Shown in pieces: positions 1 through 5,911 of a DNA stretch of 7,345 nt. Position numbers and translations under genes: made by a program. The notes beneath the pieces are model-generated. The model searched no databases. It was given only the letters and a program-made list of their open reading frames with translations, and was not told where the DNA came from. Source of the stretch: JAOUEA01 sp031364965 (lineage in GTDB: Bacteria > Actinomycetota > UBA4738 > HRBIN12); assembly GCA_031364965.1 (NCBI GenBank), contig JANLXF010000091.1:1-7345 (forward strand), in the 5' to 3' direction. Position 1 is the first letter of the stretch; each line of letters starts with the position of its first letter.

Positions 1-744
1 CGAGAGCACGAGCACCGCGAACGCGCGCGAGCGCGTCCCGGCGGGCACGCGCGACCCCGCGCACTGGCCCACGAACGCCCCCACCACGCCGCCCGCCGCG
101 AACGCGGCAGCCACGGCGATATCCACCGACCCCATACCCAGATGGGCGAAGAACCCTGCACCCGCGTTCGCCGAGATCACCACGAGCGAGGTGCCGATCG
201 CGGCGGGGGTCGGTACCCCCAGGAGCAGCACCATGGTCGGCACGATCAGGAATCCGCCGCCGACCCCGAAGAGTCCCGTGAGGACGCCGAGCCCCGTCCC
301 CGCCGCGAGCACCTGCGGCAGCCGGGCGCCGATCGCCCGCTCACCGATCTCGACGGGCACCTGGGCGCCCGTCGACACTTCTGTCTCTCCTCGGCGCCAC
401 ATCCCTACCGCTGCCACCACCATCAAGACCGCCAGTCCGCCGAGCACCACGCGCTCGTCGACCCGGTGGTTCAGCCATGCCCCGGCGAACGAGCCCAGCA
501 CGCCGACGCCCCCGAACGCGGCTGCCGTGCGGATCCAGACGGTCCCGGCGCGGACGTGCGCCCACGCGGCGGTCGCCGCCGTGACGCCCACGACCAGGAG
601 CGACGTCGGGATCGCCTCGCGCACGGGGAGGCCTAGCCCGTAGACGAGGGCCGGTACCGCGAGGATCGAGCCGCCACCGCCGAGCGCGCCCAACGCGAGG
701 CCGATCACCAACCCGAAGAGGATCGCGAGCGGCAAGTCGGTCAT
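1..744 (-). CDS. TauE/SafE-family sulfite/sulfonate exporter, C-terminus cut by window edge
   Basis: This is an integral membrane protein of the TauE/SafE (DUF81) family, which exports sulfite, thiosulfate or organosulfonates across the cytoplasmic membrane. I translated it from the minus strand: 248 codons stay open to base 1, so the stop lies outside the window; family members are usually about 250-270 residues, so little is missing. The duplicated architecture is visible. The first half has a glycine-rich LGALGGGGSILAVPALV segment (about residues 18-34) and PTSLL (46-50). The second half repeats this as TGLFGVGGGFLIVPTMVLL (156-174) and GTSLVVI (184-190). About eight hydrophobic segments are expected, with a polar linker near 117-142. 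The ATG overlaps the stop of the upstream repressor gene (ATGA) and has no convincing Shine-Dalgarno, so translation is probably coupled. The neighbouring CstR-like repressor supports a sulfur-anion substrate. The family is clear; the exact substrate is inferred. Confidence 0.93.
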   Translation of the reverse strand, partial: MTDLPLAILFGLVIGLALGALGGGGSILAVPALVYGLGLPVREAIPTSLLVVGVTAATAAWAHVRAGTVWIRTAAAFGGVGVLGSFAGAWLNHRVDERVVLGGLAVLMVVAAVGMWRRGETEVSTGAQVPVEIGERAIGARLPQVLAAGTGLGVLTGLFGVGGGFLIVPTMVLLLGVPTPAAIGTSLVVISANAGAGFFAHLGMGSVDIAVAAAFAAGGVVGAFVGQCAGSRVPAGTRSRAFAVLVLS

Positions 745-1010
745 GCCAGCTGCAAGAACAACCGCTGGAGCTCGTCGGGGCCGAGGCCCTCCGCCTTCGC
801 GGCGTCCTCATCGCGGAGGCACGCCGTGAGGTTCGCCACCAGGAACTGCACGCCCGCGCGCTCGAGGGCCCGTGTCGCCGCGGCCATCTGGCGGGCCACG
901 TCACGGCAGTCGCGTCCCTCGTCGAGCATCTTCTCGATGCCGGCGATCTGACCCTGCACGCGGTGCAGGCGGTTCACCACGGAACGGATCTCGGTCTCGT
1001 CGATCTCCAT
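741..1010 (-). CDS. CsoR/CstR-family repressor, CstR-like (persulfide-sensing type)
   Basis: An 89-residue all-helical DNA-binding repressor of the CsoR/RcnR/FrmR (DUF156) family, acting as an oligomer on its own promoter. The core VVNRLHRVQGQIAGIEKML (about residues 11-29) is diagnostic, followed by EGRDCRDV with Cys35 and ANLTAC with Cys64. In copper-sensing CsoR a His lies four residues before the second Cys; here that position is Asn60. From memory the persulfide sensor CstR of Staphylococcus aureus also keeps two Cys and has Asn there, so I favour reactive sulfur over copper as the signal. An ATG 36 bases further upstream is possible, but the ATG at 1010 is preceded by AGGAGG with a 4-base spacer and begins at the usual family N-terminus. 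The gene overlaps the TauE-type exporter by ATGA, and a palindromic operator lies about 40 bases upstream. In the CstR model the two Cys of neighbouring subunits are linked by sulfur bridges and DNA is released. The sensing chemistry is inferred. Confidence 0.93.
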   Translation of the reverse strand: MEIDETEIRSVVNRLHRVQGQIAGIEKMLDEGRDCRDVARQMAAATRALERAGVQFLVANLTACLRDEDAAKAEGLGPDELQRLFLQLA

Positions 1011-1020
1011 CGGCCCTCCT
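1005..1020 (-). promoter_or_regulatory. Ribosome binding site deciding the repressor start
   Basis: On the minus strand AGGAGG lies four bases before the ATG at 1010-1008. It supports the 89-residue start over the in-frame ATG at 1046, which lies right beside the operator and would leave no room for a leader. Confidence 0.75.
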
Positions 1021-1046
1021 GTCCGGTCTGGATTCGGTCCGGCCAA

Positions 1047-1075
1047 ACTATACCCCTGGGGGTATATTCTACAGC
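1047..1075 (-). promoter_or_regulatory. Probable promoter of the repressor-exporter operon
   Basis: Reading the minus strand, TATAGT at 1052-1047 fits a housekeeping -10 box. The hexamer 17 bases upstream (GCTGTA, 1075-1070) is a poor -35. A start near 1040 would give a leader of about 30 bases with the AGGAGG site. The operator occupies the spacer and part of the -10, so a bound repressor would block polymerase directly. Confidence 0.55.
1049..1066. promoter_or_regulatory. CsoR/CstR-type operator palindrome
   Basis: TATACCCCTGGGGGTATA is an 18-base inverted repeat in which every pair matches except the central T/G. A C-tract joined to a G-tract and flanked by AT is the known operator style of CsoR and CstR proteins. 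It lies 39 bases upstream of the repressor ATG, overlaps the -10 hexamer of that gene, and is AT-rich at both ends against a roughly 70% GC background. Autoregulation of the repressor-exporter operon is the straightforward reading. It could also affect rightward transcription, since its right arm contains TATATT. Confidence 0.87.
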
Positions 1076-1077
1076 CG

Positions 1078-1185
1078 ATGGTCAGACCCAGGGCGCCACC
1101 GCAAGAAGCCGCAAGGATCCGTTCGCGGTCACGTTCGCACCGGTCTCATCGTTGTCGGCGCGGCCCGGTAGATTGGTGCACTTGA
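1078..1185 (+). other. Possible 35-codon Arg-rich leader ORF before the ABC genes
   Basis: An ATG ten bases after TATATT (1063-1068, a possible rightward -10) opens a 35-residue reading frame. About 13 residues are Arg, with two Cys and a C-terminal DWCT. Its TGA (1183-1185) overlaps by TTGA a possible TTG start (1182) of the ABC ATPase gene. There is no Shine-Dalgarno, so it would have to be translated from a nearly leaderless transcript. Arg-rich composition is also what random frames give in GC-rich DNA, so this may be chance. No known leader peptide is recognised. Confidence 0.2.
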
Positions 1186-2192
1186 CCTCTCCCATCATCC
1201 GGACCGAACAGATCACGAAGCGCTTCGGCGACGTCGAAGCGCTCAAGGGCATCGACCTCGAGGTCGAGCGCGGCACCGTGCTCGGCATGCTCGGCCCCAA
1301 CGGGGCGGGGAAGACCACGGCGGTCCGGATCCTCACCACGCTCCTGTTGCCGACCTCGGGGCGCGCCGAGGTCGACGGGCTCGACGTGGTGCGCGACGCC
1401 GAGGAGCTGCGGTTCCGGATCGGCCTGGCCGGCCAGAGTGCCGCGGTCGACGAGAACCTCACGGGCCTCGAGAACCTCGTGATGGTCGGCCGCCTCTACC
1501 ACCTGCCCCGCGCCGAGGCGCGCCGGCGCGGCGGCGAGGTGCTGGAGCGCTTCGGGCTCTCCGACGCCGCCGACCGCACCGCCAAGACGTATTCGGGCGG
1601 CATGCGGCGCCGGCTCGACCTCGCGGCGAGCCTCGTGGGTCGGCCCGATGTGCTCTTCCTCGACGAGCCCACCACCGGTCTCGACCCCCGGAGCCGCATC
1701 GACGTGTGGGCGTTCATCCGGGAGCTCCAGAGCGAGGGCACCACGCTGCTCCTCACCACCCAGTATCTCGACGAGGCCGATCAGCTCGCCGACCGGATCG
1801 CCGTGATCGATCTGGGGACGGTCATCGCCGAAGGCACGTCCGACCAGCTGAAGGACCGGATCGGCGGCGAGGTGCTCGAGCTCCACGTCGAGGACCGCGG
1901 CGAGACCGACCGCGCGGTGACCGCGCTGTCCGGGGTGGGCGAGGGCGAGCCGAACGTCGACGCCCAACAGGGCCGCATCCGGGTACCGGTCGGCGACGCC
2001 GGCCCCACCGTGCTCCTGGAGAGCGTGCGCCGCATCGACGAGGCGAAGATCGTGCTCTCCGACATCGCTCTTCACCGGCCGACGCTCGACGACGTGTTCC
2101 TCTCGCTCACCGGACGCTCGGCCGAGGACGGCGAGGACCCCGAGGTCGCCATCACGAAGGGCCGCCGCCGCAAAGGAGGGAGCCCGTCGTGA
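1176..2192 (+). CDS. DrrA-like ABC transporter ATP-binding protein
   Basis: The cytoplasmic ATPase of a two-gene ABC-2 exporter of the daunorubicin-resistance (DrrA) type. Numbering from the GTG at 1176 (338 residues): Walker A LGPNGAGKTT at 39-48, Q-loop Gln87, signature YSGGMRRRLDLA at 139-150, Walker B VLFLDEP at 159-165 and D-loop GLD at 168-170. The switch segment reads TTQYLDEADQLADR, with Gln196 where most ABC ATPases have His; I recall DrrA-type proteins also having Gln. Residues from about 225 to the end form the C-terminal extra domain of this subfamily, ending in RPTLDDVFLSLTG. The start is uncertain: TTG 1173, GTG 1176 and TTG 1182 are all in frame and none has a good Shine-Dalgarno, while the ATG at 963 would run through the repressor gene. 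The length suits the family (about 330). The downstream partner overlaps by GTGA. The exported substrate is probably hydrophobic, but the sequence does not say which. Confidence 0.95.
   Translation: MHLTSPIIRTEQITKRFGDVEALKGIDLEVERGTVLGMLGPNGAGKTTAVRILTTLLLPTSGRAEVDGLDVVRDAEELRFRIGLAGQSAAVDENLTGLENLVMVGRLYHLPRAEARRRGGEVLERFGLSDAADRTAKTYSGGMRRRLDLAASLVGRPDVLFLDEPTTGLDPRSRIDVWAFIRELQSEGTTLLLTTQYLDEADQLADRIAVIDLGTVIAEGTSDQLKDRIGGEVLELHVEDRGETDRAVTALSGVGEGEPNVDAQQGRIRVPVGDAGPTVLLESVRRIDEAKIVLSDIALHRPTLDDVFLSLTGRSAEDGEDPEVAITKGRRRKGGSPS
2172..2188 (+). promoter_or_regulatory. Strong Shine-Dalgarno for the ABC permease, inside the ATPase gene
   Basis: AAAGGAGGG at 2172-2180 lies eight bases ahead of the GTG at 2189. 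It is encoded within the basic tail RRRKGGSPS of the ATPase, and the ATPase TGA overlaps the GTG (GTGA). This fixes the permease start and indicates coupled expression of the pair. Confidence 0.85.
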
Positions 2193-3052
2193 GCACCGCC
2201 GTGCGAACGCCCACCGACCGACGCGGACCGCAGACCGCCTCGGCCAGGATCCAGATCGCCGTGGCCGACGGCCTGATCGTCGCGCAGCGGAACCTGCTCT
2301 CGATCACGCGCGTGCCCACCGTGCTGATCTTCGAGCTCGTGCAGCCCGTCATGTTCGTCCTGCTGTTCCGGTTCATCTACGAGCACCAGTTCGCGAGCCT
2401 GCCGCCGGGACTGGGGTACGTGCAGTTCCTGATGCCAGGGATCTTCGTGCAGAACGCGATCTTCGGGTCGACCACCACCGCGGTCGGTCTCGCCGACGAC
2501 CTGAAGAAGGGGCTGCTCGACCGGTTCCGTTCGCTGCCGATGGCGCGATCGGCGGTGCTCGCCGGCCGCACCACGTCCGACCTCGCGAAGAACTTCCTGC
2601 TCGTGCTGATCGTGATGGTGATCGGGTACCTCGTCGGATTCCGGTTCACGCGAGGGATCCCGTCGGCCCTCGGCCTCGTAGTCCTCGTGCTGGCGGTGGG
2701 CTTCGTGTTCTCGTGGGTGTCCGCATGCGTGGGCCTCGCGCTGAAAGAGGTCGAGGCCGTCCAGGCGGCGGTCTTCACGCTCGTGTTCCCCGTGGTCTTC
2801 GTGAGCTCCGCGTTCGTCCCGGTCGCGGGGATGGCCACGTTCCTGCAGCCCGTGGCCCGTGGCAACCCCGTGACGGTTTGGTGCAACCTCGCGCGGTACC
2901 TCGCGAACGGCAACCTCGGGATCATGGATCCGGTCACGAAGCTTCCGATCGACACGTTCGAGGGGCTGCTCCTGAAATCGGCCCTCTGGATCGTCGGCCT
3001 GCTGATCGTCTTCGTGCCGGTCGCGATCGCCCTGTATCGCAAGCTCGACTGA
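2189..3052 (+). CDS. DrrB-like ABC-2 transporter permease
   Basis: The membrane partner of the preceding ATPase, 287 residues with about six membrane helices, as usual for ABC-2/DrrB permeases. Hydrophobic segments lie near residues 44-62, 78-100, 133-152, 158-182, 190-213 and 262-283. The N-terminal 40 residues are polar and cytoplasmic. The LLDRFRSLPMARSAVLAGRT segment (about 110-130) between helices 2 and 3 is characteristic of DrrB and is the likely coupling helix that contacts the ATPase. GNPVTVWCNLARYL near 225-240 precedes a polar loop before the last helix, again as in DrrB. The start is the GTG overlapping the ATPase stop, with a strong ribosome site. The pair probably works as a homodimer of each subunit, pumping a hydrophobic compound or lipid outward; the substrate is not evident. 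Confidence 0.94.
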   Translation: MSTAVRTPTDRRGPQTASARIQIAVADGLIVAQRNLLSITRVPTVLIFELVQPVMFVLLFRFIYEHQFASLPPGLGYVQFLMPGIFVQNAIFGSTTTAVGLADDLKKGLLDRFRSLPMARSAVLAGRTTSDLAKNFLLVLIVMVIGYLVGFRFTRGIPSALGLVVLVLAVGFVFSWVSACVGLALKEVEAVQAAVFTLVFPVVFVSSAFVPVAGMATFLQPVARGNPVTVWCNLARYLANGNLGIMDPVTKLPIDTFEGLLLKSALWIVGLLIVFVPVAIALYRKLD

Positions 3053-3054
3053 AT

Positions 3055-3069
3055 CCGGCCGCCGGTCGG
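3055..3069 (+). terminator. Possible weak hairpin after the ABC operon
   Basis: Two bases after the permease stop, CCGGCC and GGTCGG can pair over a three-base loop (six pairs, one G-U). There is no T-tract, so it would be an I-shaped terminator at best. It also overlaps the first bases of the candidate -35 element for the next gene. Confidence 0.25.
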
Positions 3070-3094
3070 GAACACGTACGGTGTAAGCGCGGTT
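3068..3094 (+). promoter_or_regulatory. Candidate ECF (SigR/SigH-like) promoter before the MFS exporter
   Basis: GGGAAC at 3068-3073 is followed after 18 bases by GTT at 3092-3094. This resembles the actinobacterial thiol-oxidative-stress sigma consensus as I recall it (GGGAAT/C, N17-19, GTT). A start near 3100 would give a leader of about 48 bases with a normal ribosome site. No convincing housekeeping promoter is visible: TACGGT at 3077-3082 could be a -10 but has no -35. Confidence 0.35.
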
Positions 3095-3148
3095 GCACGT
3101 CCCGAGGGCGAGACGCCCCGCAGCCACCCGCTGGAAGGAGCCACGCCT

Positions 3149-4729
3149 GTGCTGGGGTTCGAAGGTGAGAACGCCCGCGAGAAAGTCATCGTGCTGCTCA
3201 CGATGTGTTTCGCGCTCGCGATGGCGATGCTCGACAACACGGTCGTCAATGTCGCGATCCCACGGATCCAGACCGAGCTCGGCGCGAGCGTCTCGTCGAT
3301 CCAGTGGATCATCGACGGCTACGTGCTGGCGTTCGCGTCGCTGTTGCTGACCGGCGGTATCGCCGGCGACCGCTACGGGCGCAAGAGGGTGTTCCTGACC
3401 GGACTCGCGATCTTCACGGCGGCCTCATTCCTGTGCGGGGTCTCGTCGTCGCCCGGCCAGCTGATCGCGTTCCGCGCGCTCCAGGGCGTGGGCGCCGCGT
3501 TCCTGATGCCGGGCACCCTGTCGATCCTCACCGTGACGTTCCCACCGCAGGAGCGGGCGAAGGCGATCGGGCTGTGGGCCGGGGTGAGCGGCATCGCGCT
3601 CGCGCTCGGACCCACGCTCGGTGGCTACATGGTCGAGCACATCGGCTGGGAATCGGTGTTCTTCCTGAACGTGCCGATCGGGATCGTGGCCTTCCTCGTG
3701 GCGATGCGCACGGTGACGGAGTCACGCTCCGACGAGGCGCGCGAGCTCGATATCCCCGGGCTGTCGCTCGGCACGCTCGGCCTGCTATCGCTCACCTACG
3801 GCCTGATCGAGGCGAACCAGAAGGGCTGGTCCGACACCACGATCGTGGGCTCGCTGGTCGCCGCCGCGGTCTTCCTCGGGGCCTTCTTCTGGTGGGAGCA
3901 CCGCAACCCCAAGGCGATGATGCCGTTGGCGTTCTTCCGGATCCCGGCGTTCTCCGCGGGCAACGCGGTGGCGTTCTCGGTCTCGCTCGGGATGTTCTCG
4001 ATCTTCCTGTTCGTGAGCCTGTACCTGCAACAGATCCGCGGGTACACCCCCTTCCAGGCGGGACTCCGGTTCCTGCCGATGACCCTGATGATCATCGTGA
4101 CGGCGCCGCTGGCCGGCAAGTACGCCCAGCGCCACGGCTCGAAGATCCCGATGACGTGGGGCCTGACCCTGATGAGTATCGGGCTGATGGCCCTCACGCA
4201 GATCCAGGTCGACACGCCCTATGCGTTCATCGGGGTCCTGTTCCTGATGCTCGGCCACGGCATGGGCTCGACGATGGCGCCGATGACCGCGGCCGTGATG
4301 GGCGCGGTCGGGCCGCAGCGCGCGGGCCTGGGGTCCGCCATGACGAACACGAGCCGCGAGGTCGGGGGCGTGCTCGGGATCGCGCTGCTCGGCACGATCT
4401 TGTTCTCGGAGCTCTCGGCCAAGATCGCCCCGCTGCTCGCCGGCGGCCCGCTCTCCGCGGCCCAGCAGACCGCGATCGTCGAGCGGTCGGGGCACGGCGC
4501 GGTCACCCCGGCGTTCCTGACGGCGCTCGGCCTCACGCCGGCGCAGCAGGCCGGGGTCTACGACGCGTTCCGGACCTCGTACATGGCGGGGTTCCACCGG
4601 GCGCTGTTCGTGGCGTCGCTGATCCTGTTCACCGCCGCGTTCGTGGCCAACCGGTTCATCCCGGGCCGTCGGTCCACCGTGCACCTCGGGGGCACGCCCG
4701 AGGGCGAGCGCGTCGCGCTCGAGGTCTAG
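3149..4729 (+). CDS. DHA2-family (EmrB/QacA) MFS drug exporter
   Basis: A 526-residue proton-driven antiporter of the 14-helix DHA2 family in the cytoplasmic membrane. Helix 1 carries the family motif LDNTVVNVAIP (28-38) with Asp29. GDRYGRKRVF (73-82) is MFS motif A between helices 2 and 3. FRALQGVGAAFLMPGTLS (108-125) is motif B with Arg109. GVSGIALALGPTLGG (145-159) is the antiporter motif C, followed by WESVFFLNVPIG. The long polar loop before the last helix (about 430-480) is typical, and the C-terminal tail is charged. The GTG start has GGAAGGAG eight bases upstream. Only 15 bases separate it from the next gene, so the two are probably cotranscribed. Substrates of this family are mostly amphipathic cations, antibiotics or host metabolites; the sequence does not identify one. 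The 96-base gap from the ABC genes suggests its own promoter. Confidence 0.95.
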   Translation: MLGFEGENAREKVIVLLTMCFALAMAMLDNTVVNVAIPRIQTELGASVSSIQWIIDGYVLAFASLLLTGGIAGDRYGRKRVFLTGLAIFTAASFLCGVSSSPGQLIAFRALQGVGAAFLMPGTLSILTVTFPPQERAKAIGLWAGVSGIALALGPTLGGYMVEHIGWESVFFLNVPIGIVAFLVAMRTVTESRSDEARELDIPGLSLGTLGLLSLTYGLIEANQKGWSDTTIVGSLVAAAVFLGAFFWWEHRNPKAMMPLAFFRIPAFSAGNAVAFSVSLGMFSIFLFVSLYLQQIRGYTPFQAGLRFLPMTLMIIVTAPLAGKYAQRHGSKIPMTWGLTLMSIGLMALTQIQVDTPYAFIGVLFLMLGHGMGSTMAPMTAAVMGAVGPQRAGLGSAMTNTSREVGGVLGIALLGTILFSELSAKIAPLLAGGPLSAAQQTAIVERSGHGAVTPAFLTALGLTPAQQAGVYDAFRTSYMAGFHRALFVASLILFTAAFVANRFIPGRRSTVHLGGTPEGERVALEV

Positions 4730-4744
4730 CGGGAAGGAACCATC

Positions 4745-5884
4745 GTGGAGCGGGCGCTGCACATCCTGACGGTCGTGATGGGCGTGGCCGTCGTGATCGC
4801 CACCGTCGCGTCCGCGATCAAGACCGTGATCCTGCCGCGATCCGCGTCGGCCGTGATCACCCGGCTCGTGTTCCTGACGGTCAGGCGGGTGTTCCTGGTG
4901 ATCGCGCCGCCCTCGGCCACCTACGAGCGCCGGGATCGCGTGCTCGCGTTGTACGCGCCGGTCGGGCTGCTCGCGGCGCTCGCCACGTGGCTCGGTCTCA
5001 CGGCACTCGGGTACACCCTGATCTACTGGGGCCTCGAGGACATGTCCTGGGCGCGAGCGTTCGAGCTGTCGGGCTCCTCGCTGCTCACGCTGGGGATCGC
5101 GGGCGCCATCGAGGTCGGGACGACGGCGCTCGTGTTCACGGAGGCCGCGCTGGGGCTCTTCCTGCTGGCGCTGTTGATCACCTACCTGCCCAGCATCTAC
5201 GCGGCCTTCTCGCGCCGAGAGATGGGGGTCACTTCCCTCGAGGTGCGGGCGGGGTCGCCTCCCTCGGGCCGGGAGATGGTGTGGCGCTACCACGCCCTCG
5301 ACCGGATGGACGAGCTTCGCCGGGTCTGGGAGGACTGGGAGCGGTGGTTCCTCGACGTCGAGGAGACGCACACGTCCTTCCCGGCGGTCGTGTTCTTCCG
5401 GTCGCCGCAGGCGGACCATTCGTGGGCGACGGCGGCCGGCGCCGTCCTCGACGGCGCCGCGCTGACCCTGTCGACCGTCGACGTGCCGCGCGACGTGCAA
5501 GCCGAGTTCTGCCTGCGAGCGGGCTATCTGTGCCTGCGCCGCGTGGCGGACTCGTTCCGCGTCCCCTACGACCCCGACCCGCGGCCCGACGATCCGATCT
5601 CGGTGCGGCGCGAGGAGTGGGACGAGGCCGTGCGCTCCCTCGAGGAAGCGGGCGTACCGCTCAAGGCCGACCGGGAACAGGCGTGGCGCGACTTCGCCGG
5701 CTGGCGCGTGAACTACGACACCGTGCTGCTGGCCGCGTGCGACCTCGTCACGGCGCCGGACGCACCCTGGTCGTCGGACCGCGCCGGCGACCGCTCCTTC
5801 CGCGGCCGGATCTTCGGTCGAGCCCCCGCCAGATCGCGAGAGCGCGCGCAGGCCCGGGACTCGGCGCCGCGAGCCCGGCCCTAG
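4745..5884 (+). CDS. Channel-like membrane protein with degenerate K+-channel pore loop and soluble C-terminal domain
   Basis: A 379-residue protein of no firmly known function. The first 26 residues are a hydrophobic segment ending in IKTVILPR. A second membrane helix spans about 66-97 (APVGLLAALATWLGLTALGY) and a third about 124-155. Between the last two lies a re-entrant-looking stretch, ELSGSSLLTLGIAG (107-120), that aligns in position and character with the pore helix and TVGYG filter of two-helix K+ channels but reads T-L-G-I-A-G. About 220 cytoplasmic residues follow. They are rich in Trp and Asp/Glu (WEDWERWFLDVEETHTSFP, about 198-216; PYDPDPRPDDPIS; AWRDFAGWRVNYDTVLLA) and look like a conserved domain rather than linker; the tail after about 345 is basic and disordered. 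I recall similar actinobacterial hypothetical proteins but no RCK, cyclic-nucleotide or kinase domain is seen. The GTG start has GGAAGGA about six bases upstream, and the gene follows the exporter by 15 bases. Ion channel or sensor are possibilities. Confidence 0.85.
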   Translation: MERALHILTVVMGVAVVIATVASAIKTVILPRSASAVITRLVFLTVRRVFLVIAPPSATYERRDRVLALYAPVGLLAALATWLGLTALGYTLIYWGLEDMSWARAFELSGSSLLTLGIAGAIEVGTTALVFTEAALGLFLLALLITYLPSIYAAFSRREMGVTSLEVRAGSPPSGREMVWRYHALDRMDELRRVWEDWERWFLDVEETHTSFPAVVFFRSPQADHSWATAAGAVLDGAALTLSTVDVPRDVQAEFCLRAGYLCLRRVADSFRVPYDPDPRPDDPISVRREEWDEAVRSLEEAGVPLKADREQAWRDFAGWRVNYDTVLLAACDLVTAPDAPWSSDRAGDRSFRGRIFGRAPARSRERAQARDSAPRARP

Positions 5885-5885
5885 C

Positions 5886-5906
5886 CGCCGACGGCCGCGT
5901 CGGGCG
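5886..5906. terminator. Hairpin between convergent genes, likely bidirectional terminator
   Basis: CGCCGACG and CGTCGGGCG pair as eight base pairs with one bulged G over a GCCG loop. The hairpin fills most of the 27 bases between the two convergent stop codons. There is no T-tract on either strand, so it would be the I-shaped type common in high-GC actinobacteria. Placement supports it; function is untested. Confidence 0.45.
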
Positions 5907-5911
5907 CCACG

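Noticed and set aside
142..643. Two plus-strand ORFs of 150-164 codons over the left end
   Set aside because: They are antisense to the TauE/SafE frame, which has clear duplicated motifs; the plus-strand products are low-complexity.
963..1175. N-terminal extension of the ABC ATPase back to the ATG at 963
   Set aside because: It would add 71 residues with no family similarity, overlap the repressor gene on the opposite strand, and run across the operator.
3106..3118. GGGCG-AGA-CGCCC hairpin before the MFS gene
   Set aside because: Five pairs with a three-base loop and no T-tract, lying after the candidate promoter and before the ribosome site. Too short to call a terminator, and no riboswitch-like structure is visible around it.
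3785..5500. A 571-codon minus-strand open frame
   Set aside because: Antisense to two well-supported genes; Arg/His/Glu/Gln-rich composition without recognisable motifs. Similar long antisense frames at 1146-2075 and 2072-3127 are rejected for the same reason.
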